Made by a program: the position numbers and the translations under genes. Shown one piece after another: positions 52,507 through 60,374 of a stretch of 64,000 bases of DNA. Positions within the stretch are counted from its first letter, which is position 1. Every line of letters starts with the position of its first letter. Below the pieces are notes generated by a model. It saw only the letters and a list, made by a program, of their open reading frames with translations. It had not been told where the DNA came from and did not search any database. This DNA is from Sulfuricurvum sp. (lineage in GTDB: Bacteria; Campylobacterota; Campylobacteria; Campylobacterales; Sulfurimonadaceae), in contig JAGXFL010000009.1 of NCBI GenBank assembly GCA_024637295.1, forward strand, positions 62,001 to 126,000, written 5' to 3'.

Positions 52507-53856
52507 GTGAAAATCATTGCATTATCAGTATTGTGCATTGTATCGTTACAAGCAGCCGACCGTCTTGATACTTGGGTTAAAGAGGGATCGGTTCACGGAA
52601 ATATTAGATATTACTATATCGATACGGCAAAAGAGGGCAATCAGCCAATAACATCGCAACATGCTAATGCAATTGGCGGTCAGCTCGGATACGTAACCGG
52701 TTCATTGTATGGATTGAAACTAGGTGCGACGTTAATGACCACTAACCCATTTGCTATTCCTAATAATCCTGCCAATGTGGACACCTCTGTTATCGGACGA
52801 GATAACGGGGTTAGACTGGATAATGGAAATTCAAACGGTGTCCATTCAGATGACGGATTTACGATTTTGGGTGAAGTGTACGGGCAATACAATCGTGACA
52901 ATTATGAGCTTTGGTACGGACGTAAAGTATTTGAAAGCCCATTGATCGATGCCAAAGACGTACGTATGATTCCTAGCAGTATTGAGGGGGGAATAGCAAG
53001 TCTTAAACTGACTCCAGAGGTTCAGCTATCGGCTGGGTACATCGATAAGTTCAAGCAGCGCACGAGTGATCGTTTTACGGATATTGTTGTGCACGCTCTT
53101 GGGTCAGATACGCGCGCAATCACGGGGCATGACAGTGGATATGTTGTACCGGTATCGGTAAGTTATAAAAATGCTTCTGTCTCGACACGTCTGTACGATT
53201 ACTACGTTCCTGACTTTATTAATTCTATATACGCAGACGCAATGTTTACGAACAAACTCGATGATGGCATCTCGTATTCAGCATCGGTACAAGCAATGGT
53301 GCAAGAGTCGATCGGTCATGCTGATGATTATCTTGCTTCTCATGCAAGTACCTATGGGGGAAAGATCAATACACAGGAAGTCGGAGCAAAACTTAGCATG
53401 ACGTATGCTCAGAGTACATTCATAGCAGCATGGACGCATGTGTTCAGTAACAGCGGTGACCATGACTCATTGGTTGTTCCATGGGATGGGACACCCTTGT
53501 TTACGAATATGCTTACAGCCAACAGCCTCTTTATGTCCAATTATGGAAAAGGGTTAACGAGTGATACCGCATATATAGGGGGGACAACGGGACTTAAGGT
53601 AGGGGTAAATCAAAAACTTGATTTCACGGGAATTAAAGGGATGACTACAGGATTATCCTATGCTCATTACGCCAACGACCGTTTTGCCAACAATGAAAAT
53701 GATGTTAATGGAGAACTAGTTTATGGTATAGGTGATCTTTCATTGGCTCTCAAAGGGATTTGGACAACACATAACACTGCTGCATCGGCGACAAATGTTA
53801 TTACGCAAAATGACCACTTCACGCAATACCGCGTTATCGCAAACTACAAATTTTAA
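52507..53856 (+). CDS. OprD-like outer membrane porin
   Basis: This 449-residue protein starts at a GTG behind a full AGGAGGT. It has a signal peptide (KIIALSVLCIVSLQAA) and then alternating beta strands typical of an outer membrane barrel (VHGNIRYYYIDTAKE; GLKLGATLMTTNPF), ending in Phe (RVIANYKF), the usual sorting signal. Its GLKLGATL and ELWYGRKVFESPLID segments recall the OprD/Campylobacterota Opr family. It probably passes small solutes. The carbonic anhydrase gene follows after 12 nt. Confidence 0.82.
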   Translation: MKIIALSVLCIVSLQAADRLDTWVKEGSVHGNIRYYYIDTAKEGNQPITSQHANAIGGQLGYVTGSLYGLKLGATLMTTNPFAIPNNPANVDTSVIGRDNGVRLDNGNSNGVHSDDGFTILGEVYGQYNRDNYELWYGRKVFESPLIDAKDVRMIPSSIEGGIASLKLTPEVQLSAGYIDKFKQRTSDRFTDIVVHALGSDTRAITGHDSGYVVPVSVSYKNASVSTRLYDYYVPDFINSIYADAMFTNKLDDGISYSASVQAMVQESIGHADDYLASHASTYGGKINTQEVGAKLSMTYAQSTFIAAWTHVFSNSGDHDSLVVPWDGTPLFTNMLTANSLFMSNYGKGLTSDTAYIGGTTGLKVGVNQKLDFTGIKGMTTGLSYAHYANDRFANNENDVNGELVYGIGDLSLALKGIWTTHNTAASATNVITQNDHFTQYRVIANYKF

Positions 53857-53868
53857 AAAGGTATAGAA

Positions 53869-54594
53869 ATGATAAAAACACTCTTAGCTTTCAGTACAGC
53901 AGTGCTTTTTTTAACAACAGCAGGATATGGAGAAGAGGAGCATCCGACTCATTGGGATTATGAGACTCACGGCCCATCATGTTGGGGTGAATTTGCACAA
54001 GAATGTCAAAAGGGGCATTTGCAGTCTCCGATTAATATTGAAAGTCACAAGAGTGTTCCTTTGAAAGGTTCATTGAGCTTGAAAATGAATGAAGATATAC
54101 ATACTACGGCTGATGTTGTTGACAATGGGCATGCTATTCAAGTAAATGTTAAAAATGGCGGAAAGCTGATTCTTGATGGTCGTGAATACACGCTGGTACA
54201 GTTTCATTTTCACGGGCATAGTGAACATACTATTGATGGCAAACAATATGCATTGGAAGGGCATTTGGTCCATAAAAGTGCAGATGGACATCTAGCAGTT
54301 GTCGGTATTATGTTTAATGAGGGTAAAAACAATCCGGTATTGGACAATGTATTAGGAGGAATCGGTAGAACGATCCGCATCGATCCTCAGGATTTACTGC
54401 CGAATGATAAAAAACACTATTATCATTATATCGGTTCGTTGACAACGCCTCCATGCACCGAAGGGGTCCAATGGTATGTTCTAAAAGCACCTATGACTGC
54501 TTCAAAAGATCAAATTGCAGATATGCGAGCCCATTATGATCACAATTTTCGTCCAGTTCAGCCGGCAAGCTCTATAAAGCTTGAATCTAAATAA
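53869..54594 (+). CDS. Periplasmic alpha-carbonic anhydrase
   Basis: This 241-residue protein has a signal peptide (to about residue 20) and an alpha-CA domain. HWDYETHGPSCWGE opens it, QSPINIES follows, and zinc ligands His113 and His115 (QFHFHGHSEH) with His132 (EGHLVHKS) are present, with TTPPCTEGVQWYVL near the active site; Cys38 and the Cys in PPCTEG can form the usual disulphide. It interconverts CO2 and bicarbonate in the periplasm, which would help an autotroph, or buffer acid as in Helicobacter. It is apparently co-transcribed with the porin. Confidence 0.93.
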   Translation: MIKTLLAFSTAVLFLTTAGYGEEEHPTHWDYETHGPSCWGEFAQECQKGHLQSPINIESHKSVPLKGSLSLKMNEDIHTTADVVDNGHAIQVNVKNGGKLILDGREYTLVQFHFHGHSEHTIDGKQYALEGHLVHKSADGHLAVVGIMFNEGKNNPVLDNVLGGIGRTIRIDPQDLLPNDKKHYYHYIGSLTTPPCTEGVQWYVLKAPMTASKDQIADMRAHYDHNFRPVQPASSIKLESK

Positions 54595-54598
54595 ATGG

Positions 54599-54604
54599 TA
54601 TAAT
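54599..54604 (+). promoter_or_regulatory. Promoter -10 box for the binding-protein gene
   Basis: AAATGGTATAATCTC carries a perfect TATAAT with TG upstream, only 18 nt before the ATG at 54622. The leader would be about 11 nt, leaving room for no more than a weak ribosome site (ACTGGG). Confidence 0.5.
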
Positions 54605-54621
54605 CTCTTCCAAAAACTGGG

Positions 54622-56127
54622 ATGAGATTGAAATACTTTTTTCTTTTACTGCAAAGTGTCTGGCTTCTCGCCTCGACGCTTCATCTGAGTACTTCGTCTA
54701 ATCCTGCACGCCTAAATCCATTGATTGCTACAGATTCTGCGAGTTCATCCATTAGCGGGTTTTTATTTAATGCTTTGGTTAAATACGATGATAGCGGTCA
54801 AAAGATCATTGGTGACTTGGCGCAGTCATATCGTTTTATTACTCCCACATTGATCGAATTCAAACTGCGACAAGGGGTTAAATGGCACGATGGCAAGCCC
54901 TTTACAGCCAAGGACGTTGTGTTTACGTATGATTTGATACGTTCTCCTAAGACCATTACCCCGTATGCAACCGATTTTCGTGTCGTCAAAGAGGTCAAAG
55001 CGTTAGATGATTATACGGTTCGTGTCACCTATGAAAAGCCCTATTTCAAAGCATTGGAAATTTGGATGATGGGGATTGTTCCTCGTCATATCCTCCAAAA
55101 TGATAGAGACATAATGGGTTCACAGTTCAATACTCACCCCATAGGTACCGGTCCCTATATTCTTAAAAAGCTTGAATTTTCTAAACAAATTGTGCTGGAA
55201 GCCAATCCGGTTTATTTTGAGCACCGTCCAAAAATTGATAGAATCGTCTTTCACGTGATTGCCGATCCGATGACCCGTTTTTTGATGCTCAAAAATGGGG
55301 AGATCGATATAGACGGATTGGATTCGATGCAGTATGAACGACAGCTCAAGGCGGATTTTCATAAAAAATTTGCCACTGTAGAGCTTGCATCCCATAGTTA
55401 TACCTATTTGGGATTCAATCTGAGATTGAAAAAGTTTCAAGATCCTAGGGTGCGTGAAGCACTTTCGCTTGCGATAGATCGTCAGGCGCTCATCGATCTG
55501 TTGTTTTTAAATCACGGGAAGATATGTACGGGTCCTTTTTTACCGGGGAGTAAAGGGTTTAATGACCAAATAAAAGCACCAATACGTAATGTTGCACGGG
55601 CTCGTGCATTACTTAAAAGTGCCGGATACGATTCTGCCCACCCATTGTCTTTTGAGATCGCAACCTCAAATTCCAATGTAATACGCCCCTATGCTGCGGA
55701 GATCATGCAACGCCAGTTATTGGAGGTTGGAGTAAAAGTAACACTCAAAGTAATGGAGTGGCAGGCATTTTTAAACACGGTGGTGATGCCTAAAAAGTTC
55801 GAGACGGTTCTTTTGGGGTGGGGGCTGTCGTTAACGCCTGATCCGTACATGATCTGGCACAGCGACGGTGATGTCCCAGGTGGGTTTAATATGATAGGGT
55901 ATCATTCAAAAGTGACTGATAAATTGATTGAAGCAATGGAAGATTCGACAGAGCCTGAAAAAATAACCGCGCTTCAACGCCGTATTTTTGCGCAAATCGT
56001 TACCGATAATCCGTATCTTTTTTTAGTGATACCCAATGATCTGAATGTATATAACAGAAAAATAAAAGGGGTAAAGCCCAGCATAAACGGTATTTGGGAA
56101 CATTATATAGATTGGGAGAAAAAGTGA
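54622..56127 (+). CDS. Peptide/oligopeptide-binding protein of an ABC importer (SBP_bac_5)
   Basis: This 501-residue periplasmic protein has a signal peptide (LKYFFLLLQSVWLLAS) without a lipobox. SBP_bac_5 features follow: GFLFNALVKYDDSGQ, FKLRQGVKWHDGKPFTAKDV, FTYDLIRSP, IGTGPYILKK and RVREALSLAIDRQAL. It binds peptides, or nickel in NikA-type relatives. No permease or ATPase gene is adjacent; the only neighbour is a HAD phosphatase in GTGA overlap. It must share membrane components encoded elsewhere. Confidence 0.88.
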   Translation: MRLKYFFLLLQSVWLLASTLHLSTSSNPARLNPLIATDSASSSISGFLFNALVKYDDSGQKIIGDLAQSYRFITPTLIEFKLRQGVKWHDGKPFTAKDVVFTYDLIRSPKTITPYATDFRVVKEVKALDDYTVRVTYEKPYFKALEIWMMGIVPRHILQNDRDIMGSQFNTHPIGTGPYILKKLEFSKQIVLEANPVYFEHRPKIDRIVFHVIADPMTRFLMLKNGEIDIDGLDSMQYERQLKADFHKKFATVELASHSYTYLGFNLRLKKFQDPRVREALSLAIDRQALIDLLFLNHGKICTGPFLPGSKGFNDQIKAPIRNVARARALLKSAGYDSAHPLSFEIATSNSNVIRPYAAEIMQRQLLEVGVKVTLKVMEWQAFLNTVVMPKKFETVLLGWGLSLTPDPYMIWHSDGDVPGGFNMIGYHSKVTDKLIEAMEDSTEPEKITALQRRIFAQIVTDNPYLFLVIPNDLNVYNRKIKGVKPSINGIWEHYIDWEKK

Positions 56128-56774
56128 AAAAGATAGTATTGTTTGATTTGGATGGGACGCTGATTGATTCAACGGAAGCCATTTTAGAAAGTTTTTACCA
56201 TTCGCTTGATATGTTAAATCATACCCATGAATTGGATGATGCGGCTATTAAGGCATTGATCGGTCATCCATTGGATGTGATGTTTACACGTTTAGGATGC
56301 GAAACAGATAAGATCGATGCGCATGTATCGGCGTATAAAGAGCATTATAGGATCATTTCAAGAGCTAAGACATTTTTATTGCCATATTCTATAGAAGCGA
56401 TCGAAGAGGCATCTAAAGAGGCGCGATTAGGGATTGTAACGACAAAAACGGCACACTATTCCAGAGAGTTGATGGAACATTTTGGGCTTATGCACTATTT
56501 TGAAGTTTTAATCGGACATGAGAATGTCCAGAACCATAAACCACATCCCGATCCCATTCACAAAGCTTTAGAGGAGATGAATCACCTTTCAGAAGATGTG
56601 TGGATGATCGGTGATACACGTCTTGATTTGGAAGCATCTCAGCGTGCTGGAATTGATGCTGTTGGCGTCTTAAGTGGGTATGATAATTTTGAACAATTAT
56701 CAACATTCAATTTTATTATAAAAGATAACTCATTGGAAGCGGTCCGTTATATCATAAAAGAGGGGATAAAGTAA
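56124..56774 (+). CDS. HAD-family phosphatase (phosphoglycolate phosphatase-like)
   Basis: This HAD subfamily I hydrolase has the catalytic Asp pair in IVLFDLDGTLIDST, motif II in LGIVTTKTAHYS, and motif IV in VWMIGDTRLDLEASQRAG, with a cap domain between. It starts at the GTG at 56124, which overlaps the previous stop as GTGA and has GGAG 5-6 nt upstream; an in-frame start at 56094 would lie inside the neighbour. Gph-like removal of 2-phosphoglycolate or PpaX-like pyrophosphatase action are both possible; the substrate is not decided. Confidence 0.85.
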   Translation: MKKIVLFDLDGTLIDSTEAILESFYHSLDMLNHTHELDDAAIKALIGHPLDVMFTRLGCETDKIDAHVSAYKEHYRIISRAKTFLLPYSIEAIEEASKEARLGIVTTKTAHYSRELMEHFGLMHYFEVLIGHENVQNHKPHPDPIHKALEEMNHLSEDVWMIGDTRLDLEASQRAGIDAVGVLSGYDNFEQLSTFNFIIKDNSLEAVRYIIKEGIK

Positions 56775-56836
56775 CACTGAACCCTTGGTTTTCAAGCTGC
56801 TAAAAAGTGAAAAGCTACATTTAAGAGCAACTTTCA

Positions 56837-56842
56837 TAGAAT
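56837..56842 (+). promoter_or_regulatory. Candidate promoter for the por operon
   Basis: TTTCATAGAATACACG contains TAGAAT, giving a leader of about 45 nt before porC. Gap 56775-56893 otherwise shows no feature; GAGAAGG lies before the ATG. Confidence 0.35.
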
Positions 56843-56893
56843 ACACGTATTGATAAATTTCAACTTTATATTTAAAGCAAGAGGGAGAAGGTC

Positions 56894-57451
56894 ATGCTCG
56901 AAATTAGATGGCATAGTCGTGCTGGACAAGGTGCTGTTACTGGCGCAAAAGGTTTGGCAGACGTAGTATCTACCACCGGTAAGCATGTTCAGGCATTTGC
57001 ATTTTACGGATCTGCAAAGCGTGGGGCTGCAATGACAGCATACAACCGTGTAGATGACAAGATGATTATGAATCATGAAAAGTTTATGGCCCCAGACTAT
57101 GTTTTGGTAATTGACCCGGCATTGGTATATATTGCAGACTTTACGGCAAATGAAAAAGAAAGTACAGTTTACATCATCACAACACATATGACTACTGCAG
57201 AGCTTATTGCTTCACAGCCGAAGCTTGAGGGAAAGAAAGTATTCACCGTTGATTGTATTAAAATTTCGCAAGAGACAATCGGAAAAGCGATCCCTAATAC
57301 ACCAATGCTTGGTGCATTGATGAAGGTCTCGGGTATGTATGAGATGGATTTCTTTAAAGAAAACATGATTCGTGTATTGAAAAAGTTACCTCAAAAAATC
57401 ATTGACGCCAACATGATCGCGATTCAACGCGCTTATGATGAAGTAAAGTAA
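56894..57451 (+). CDS. porC: Pyruvate:ferredoxin oxidoreductase, gamma subunit
   Basis: This 185-residue protein begins LEIRWHSRAGQGAVTGAKGL, the gamma-domain signature of 2-oxoacid:ferredoxin oxidoreductases, with AFAFYGSAKRGAAMTAYNR and a late CIKISQETIGK. It opens the porC-porD-porA-porB gene set. In autotrophic Campylobacterota this enzyme carboxylates acetyl-CoA to pyruvate with reduced ferredoxin after the reductive TCA cycle; the reverse direction is used in heterotrophs. Confidence 0.95.
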   Translation: MLEIRWHSRAGQGAVTGAKGLADVVSTTGKHVQAFAFYGSAKRGAAMTAYNRVDDKMIMNHEKFMAPDYVLVIDPALVYIADFTANEKESTVYIITTHMTTAELIASQPKLEGKKVFTVDCIKISQETIGKAIPNTPMLGALMKVSGMYEMDFFKENMIRVLKKLPQKIIDANMIAIQRAYDEVK

Positions 57452-57461
57452 GGAGCCTAGA

Positions 57462-57878
57462 GTGGAAAAAGCAGGATGGGACGGGTTTGAAATCGGCGCT
57501 ATGCTTCGCACGTTTGATGGAGCAATACAAAATATTGCAACCACATTGCCGGAGGACAGAGCGTATTCACAGTCAAGTTCATTTACCGCGAGTGTAGCGG
57601 ATTGGCGTATTGAAAAGCCTTTGTTTAACAAAGATTATTGTATTGATTGCCAGTTTTGCTGGGTTTACTGCCCTGATATGTCAATCATTGCACGCGATAA
57701 AAAGATGGTCGGTATCGATTTTGATCACTGTAAGGGATGCGGGATTTGTGTGGAAGTATGTCCTACTAATCCAAAATCACTCTTGATGTTCCCTGAACAA
57801 AAAGATGAAGATATGGCGCTAGCTGAGTGGCCTAAAAAAGAGAAAAAAGAAACAGAAACACAAGCAGAGGAAGAGTAA
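57462..57878 (+). CDS. porD: Pyruvate:ferredoxin oxidoreductase, delta (ferredoxin) subunit
   Basis: This 138-residue subunit holds two [4Fe-4S] binding motifs, CIDCQFCWVYCPD and CKGCGICVEVCPTNP, after an N-terminal extension of about 60 residues. It starts at a GTG with AAGGAG 7 nt upstream and ends in an acidic, charged tail (KKEKKETETQAEEE). It carries electrons between the TPP site on PorAB and free ferredoxin/flavodoxin. It overlaps porA by 1 nt (TAATG). Confidence 0.94.
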   Translation: MEKAGWDGFEIGAMLRTFDGAIQNIATTLPEDRAYSQSSSFTASVADWRIEKPLFNKDYCIDCQFCWVYCPDMSIIARDKKMVGIDFDHCKGCGICVEVCPTNPKSLLMFPEQKDEDMALAEWPKKEKKETETQAEEE

Positions 57879-59098
57879 TGGCTGATACGATGGAATTACG
57901 AGACATTGAAGTCTGGGACGGGAATATGGCGGCAAGCCAAGCGCTTCGCCAAGTTCAAGTTGACGTTGTTGCCGCATATCCGATTACACCATCAACTCCA
58001 ATTGTTGAAAATTATGGAAATTTTACGGCAAACGGTTATGTAGACGGTGAGTTTGTGATGGTTGAATCTGAGCACGCTGCAATGTCCGGTTGTATCGGTG
58101 CATCTGCTGCTGGTGGACGTGTTGCTACTGCTACATCTTCTCAAGGTTTCGCATTGATGGTTGAAACCTTGTATTCAGCATCAGGTATGCGTCTTCCAAT
58201 CATCCTTAACGTTGTAAATCGTGCAATCGGTGCACCATTGAACGTTAATGGTGACCACTCAGATATGTATTTGGGACGTGACAGCGGATGGATTCAATTC
58301 GATGCGTATTGTCCGCAAGATGCGTATGATCTTAACTTTATTGCCTTTAAAGTTGCAGAAGATCATGACGTACGACTACCTGCTATGGTTCACCAAGACG
58401 GATTCATGACGTCTCATACGGCACAAGGTGTTAAAACCATGACGGATGAAGAGGGATTCGCTTTTGTCGGTGAGTTCCAACCAATGAATGATATGCTTGA
58501 TCTTGATCATCCGGTTACTCACGGGGTTCAAACGGAAGAAGATTGGCACTTTGAGCACAAAGCACGTCAACAGCATGCACTTATGACAGCAGCACTTCCA
58601 AAAATTCAAGAGGCATTTGATGCGTTTGAAAAATACACAGGGCGCAAATACAATCTTGTAGAAACGCACATGGTAGACGATGCTGAGATGGTTGTTGTTT
58701 GTATGGGTACTTCTGTAGAAACTGCTATGGAAGTTGTTGATGAACTTCGTGCAAAAGGGATGAAAGTGGGCGTTGTCGGTATACGTGTATTCCGTCCTTG
58801 GCCATTAGAGCAGCTTGCAGAGGTGCTTAAGAACGTTAAAGCAATCGCTGCATTGGATCGTTCAAGCCCACACGGAACTGTCGGTATGCTTTACAATGAG
58901 ATCGCAGGATCATTATTTAATACGGATACAAAAGCTGTTTTGACCAATTATATTTACGGTCTTGGTGGACGTGACTTGACGAAAGTTCACTTGGTTGGTA
59001 TTTTCAATGACCTAAAAGCAAATATGGATGCAGGTAAACCTACAACTGCCTTGCAACAGTACATCGGTCTTCGCGGACCGAAACTTTCGTTTTTCTAA
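57878..59098 (+). CDS. porA: Pyruvate:ferredoxin oxidoreductase, alpha subunit
   Basis: This 406-residue subunit holds VAAYPITPSTPIVE, EHAAMSGCIGASAAGG, TATSSQGFALMVE and VDELRAKGMKVGVVGIRVFRPWP, typical of domain I and II of the POR family. It forms the catalytic core with PorB. Length and motifs are normal. Confidence 0.95.
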   Translation: MADTMELRDIEVWDGNMAASQALRQVQVDVVAAYPITPSTPIVENYGNFTANGYVDGEFVMVESEHAAMSGCIGASAAGGRVATATSSQGFALMVETLYSASGMRLPIILNVVNRAIGAPLNVNGDHSDMYLGRDSGWIQFDAYCPQDAYDLNFIAFKVAEDHDVRLPAMVHQDGFMTSHTAQGVKTMTDEEGFAFVGEFQPMNDMLDLDHPVTHGVQTEEDWHFEHKARQQHALMTAALPKIQEAFDAFEKYTGRKYNLVETHMVDDAEMVVVCMGTSVETAMEVVDELRAKGMKVGVVGIRVFRPWPLEQLAEVLKNVKAIAALDRSSPHGTVGMLYNEIAGSLFNTDTKAVLTNYIYGLGGRDLTKVHLVGIFNDLKANMDAGKPTTALQQYIGLRGPKLSFF

Positions 59099-59108
59099 GG
59101 AGTAGAAC

Positions 59109-60065
59109 GTGTCAGAAATCAAAAAGATTAAAAATCTAAAAGAGTTTTCAACCTCTTCAGACCGTTTTGAAGGTGCAAACCTTCTTTGCCCTGGTTGTGC
59201 GCACTCGATCATCGTTCGTGAAGTATTGAATGCTACGAATGATGATTTGATCCTTGCAGCATCAACGGGTTGTTTGGAAGTATGTACGGCGGTTTATCCC
59301 TATACTTCATGGGATGCATCGTGGATTCACATCGGTTTTGAGAATGGATCGACTGCGGTTGCCGGTGCGGAAGCAATGTATAAAGCACTGAAAAATAAAG
59401 GTCGTCTTAAGCAGCCTGATCGAAAGCCTAAGTTTGTTGCTTTTGGTGGAGACGGTGCTACTTACGATATCGGATTCCAGTGGATTTCGGGTTGTTTCGA
59501 GCGCGGACATGATATGATGTACGTATGTCTGGATAACGAAGTGTATGCAAATACAGGTGGACAACGTTCATCTTCAACTCCGATCGGTTCGTCTACGACT
59601 ACAGCACCTGCTGGTCGAACAAGCTACGGTGAGAAAAAGAATAAAAAAGACATGCTTGCGATTATGGCAGCACATGGTGCTCCATACGTAGCACAAGTTT
59701 CTCCAAGTAAATGGAAAGACATGGTCGCAAAAATCCAAAAAGGGTTTGCCGCTGAGGGCCCGGTTTTCATCAATGCAATCTCTCCATGTACGACTGAGTG
59801 GAAATTTGCACCGGAAGATACAATTGCGATTACCGATTTGGCAACCGATTCATTGGTCTTCCCATTGTATGAAATCATTGACGGAACGGAACTTAACATT
59901 ACGTACCGTCCGAAAAATATTATTCCTGTTCGTGATTATCTTGGGGCTCAAGGGCGTTTTAAACACCTGTTCACCAAACAATACGAATACCTTATTGATG
60001 AGTGGCAAACACGTGTCGATGCAAAATGGGAACAACTTCAACGTCGTGAAGAGGCAAGAGTTTAA
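59109..60065 (+). CDS. porB: Pyruvate:ferredoxin oxidoreductase, beta (TPP-binding) subunit
   Basis: This 318-residue subunit has the TPP motif GGDGATYDIGFQWISG with the later DNEVYANTGGQRSSSTP, and four cysteines (LLCPGC, STGCLEVC and a late SPCTTEW) that bind the proximal [4Fe-4S] cluster. It starts at a GTG with AAGGAG upstream. It ends the por operon; 60066-60170 contains no gene. Confidence 0.95.
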   Translation: MSEIKKIKNLKEFSTSSDRFEGANLLCPGCAHSIIVREVLNATNDDLILAASTGCLEVCTAVYPYTSWDASWIHIGFENGSTAVAGAEAMYKALKNKGRLKQPDRKPKFVAFGGDGATYDIGFQWISGCFERGHDMMYVCLDNEVYANTGGQRSSSTPIGSSTTTAPAGRTSYGEKKNKKDMLAIMAAHGAPYVAQVSPSKWKDMVAKIQKGFAAEGPVFINAISPCTTEWKFAPEDTIAITDLATDSLVFPLYEIIDGTELNITYRPKNIIPVRDYLGAQGRFKHLFTKQYEYLIDEWQTRVDAKWEQLQRREEARV

Positions 60066-60170
60066 CTCTTACCTTCCCACCACACTTTTTTCTTTCTCCT
60101 TCTTCGTTTCTTCCCTGTTTTATGGAACTTTCTTTGCTTTATTCAGATACTTTATTATCATGGAATTATT

Positions 60171-60374
60171 ATGTATCGAATGACCTATAACAATACGGGA
60201 ATCAGTGGATGTTCAGCCCGAGGAATCGCAAAACGTGAAAGCCAAGAAGAACTCTTGGCGCTGGCAGAAGAGCTAAAAGACTCTATCTCTAATATCCATA
60301 TTGAAAAAGTGGATGATACTACACTCAAGCAGGTGCCATTAGACTTATTTGCAAATATGAAAAAACTCAAATGA
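60171..60374 (+). CDS. Unrecognised 67-residue protein coupled to lsrK
   Basis: This small ORF starts at an ATG with GGAA 5-6 nt upstream and a TATTAT -10 candidate at about 60153. It ends by an ATGA overlap with the kinase gene. The product has a Cys (SGCSARGIA), then a charged helix (RESQEELLALAEELKDSI) and a basic end. It may be an adaptor, or mostly a leader that couples translation to the kinase, since that gene has no clear ribosome site of its own. I recognise no family. Confidence 0.5.
   Translation: MYRMTYNNTGISGCSARGIAKRESQEELLALAEELKDSISNIHIEKVDDTTLKQVPLDLFANMKKLK

Noticed and set aside
60050..60080. AAGAG/CTCTT hairpin at the porB stop as a terminator
   Set aside because: A 5-bp AT-rich stem with a distant T tract is too weak to call.
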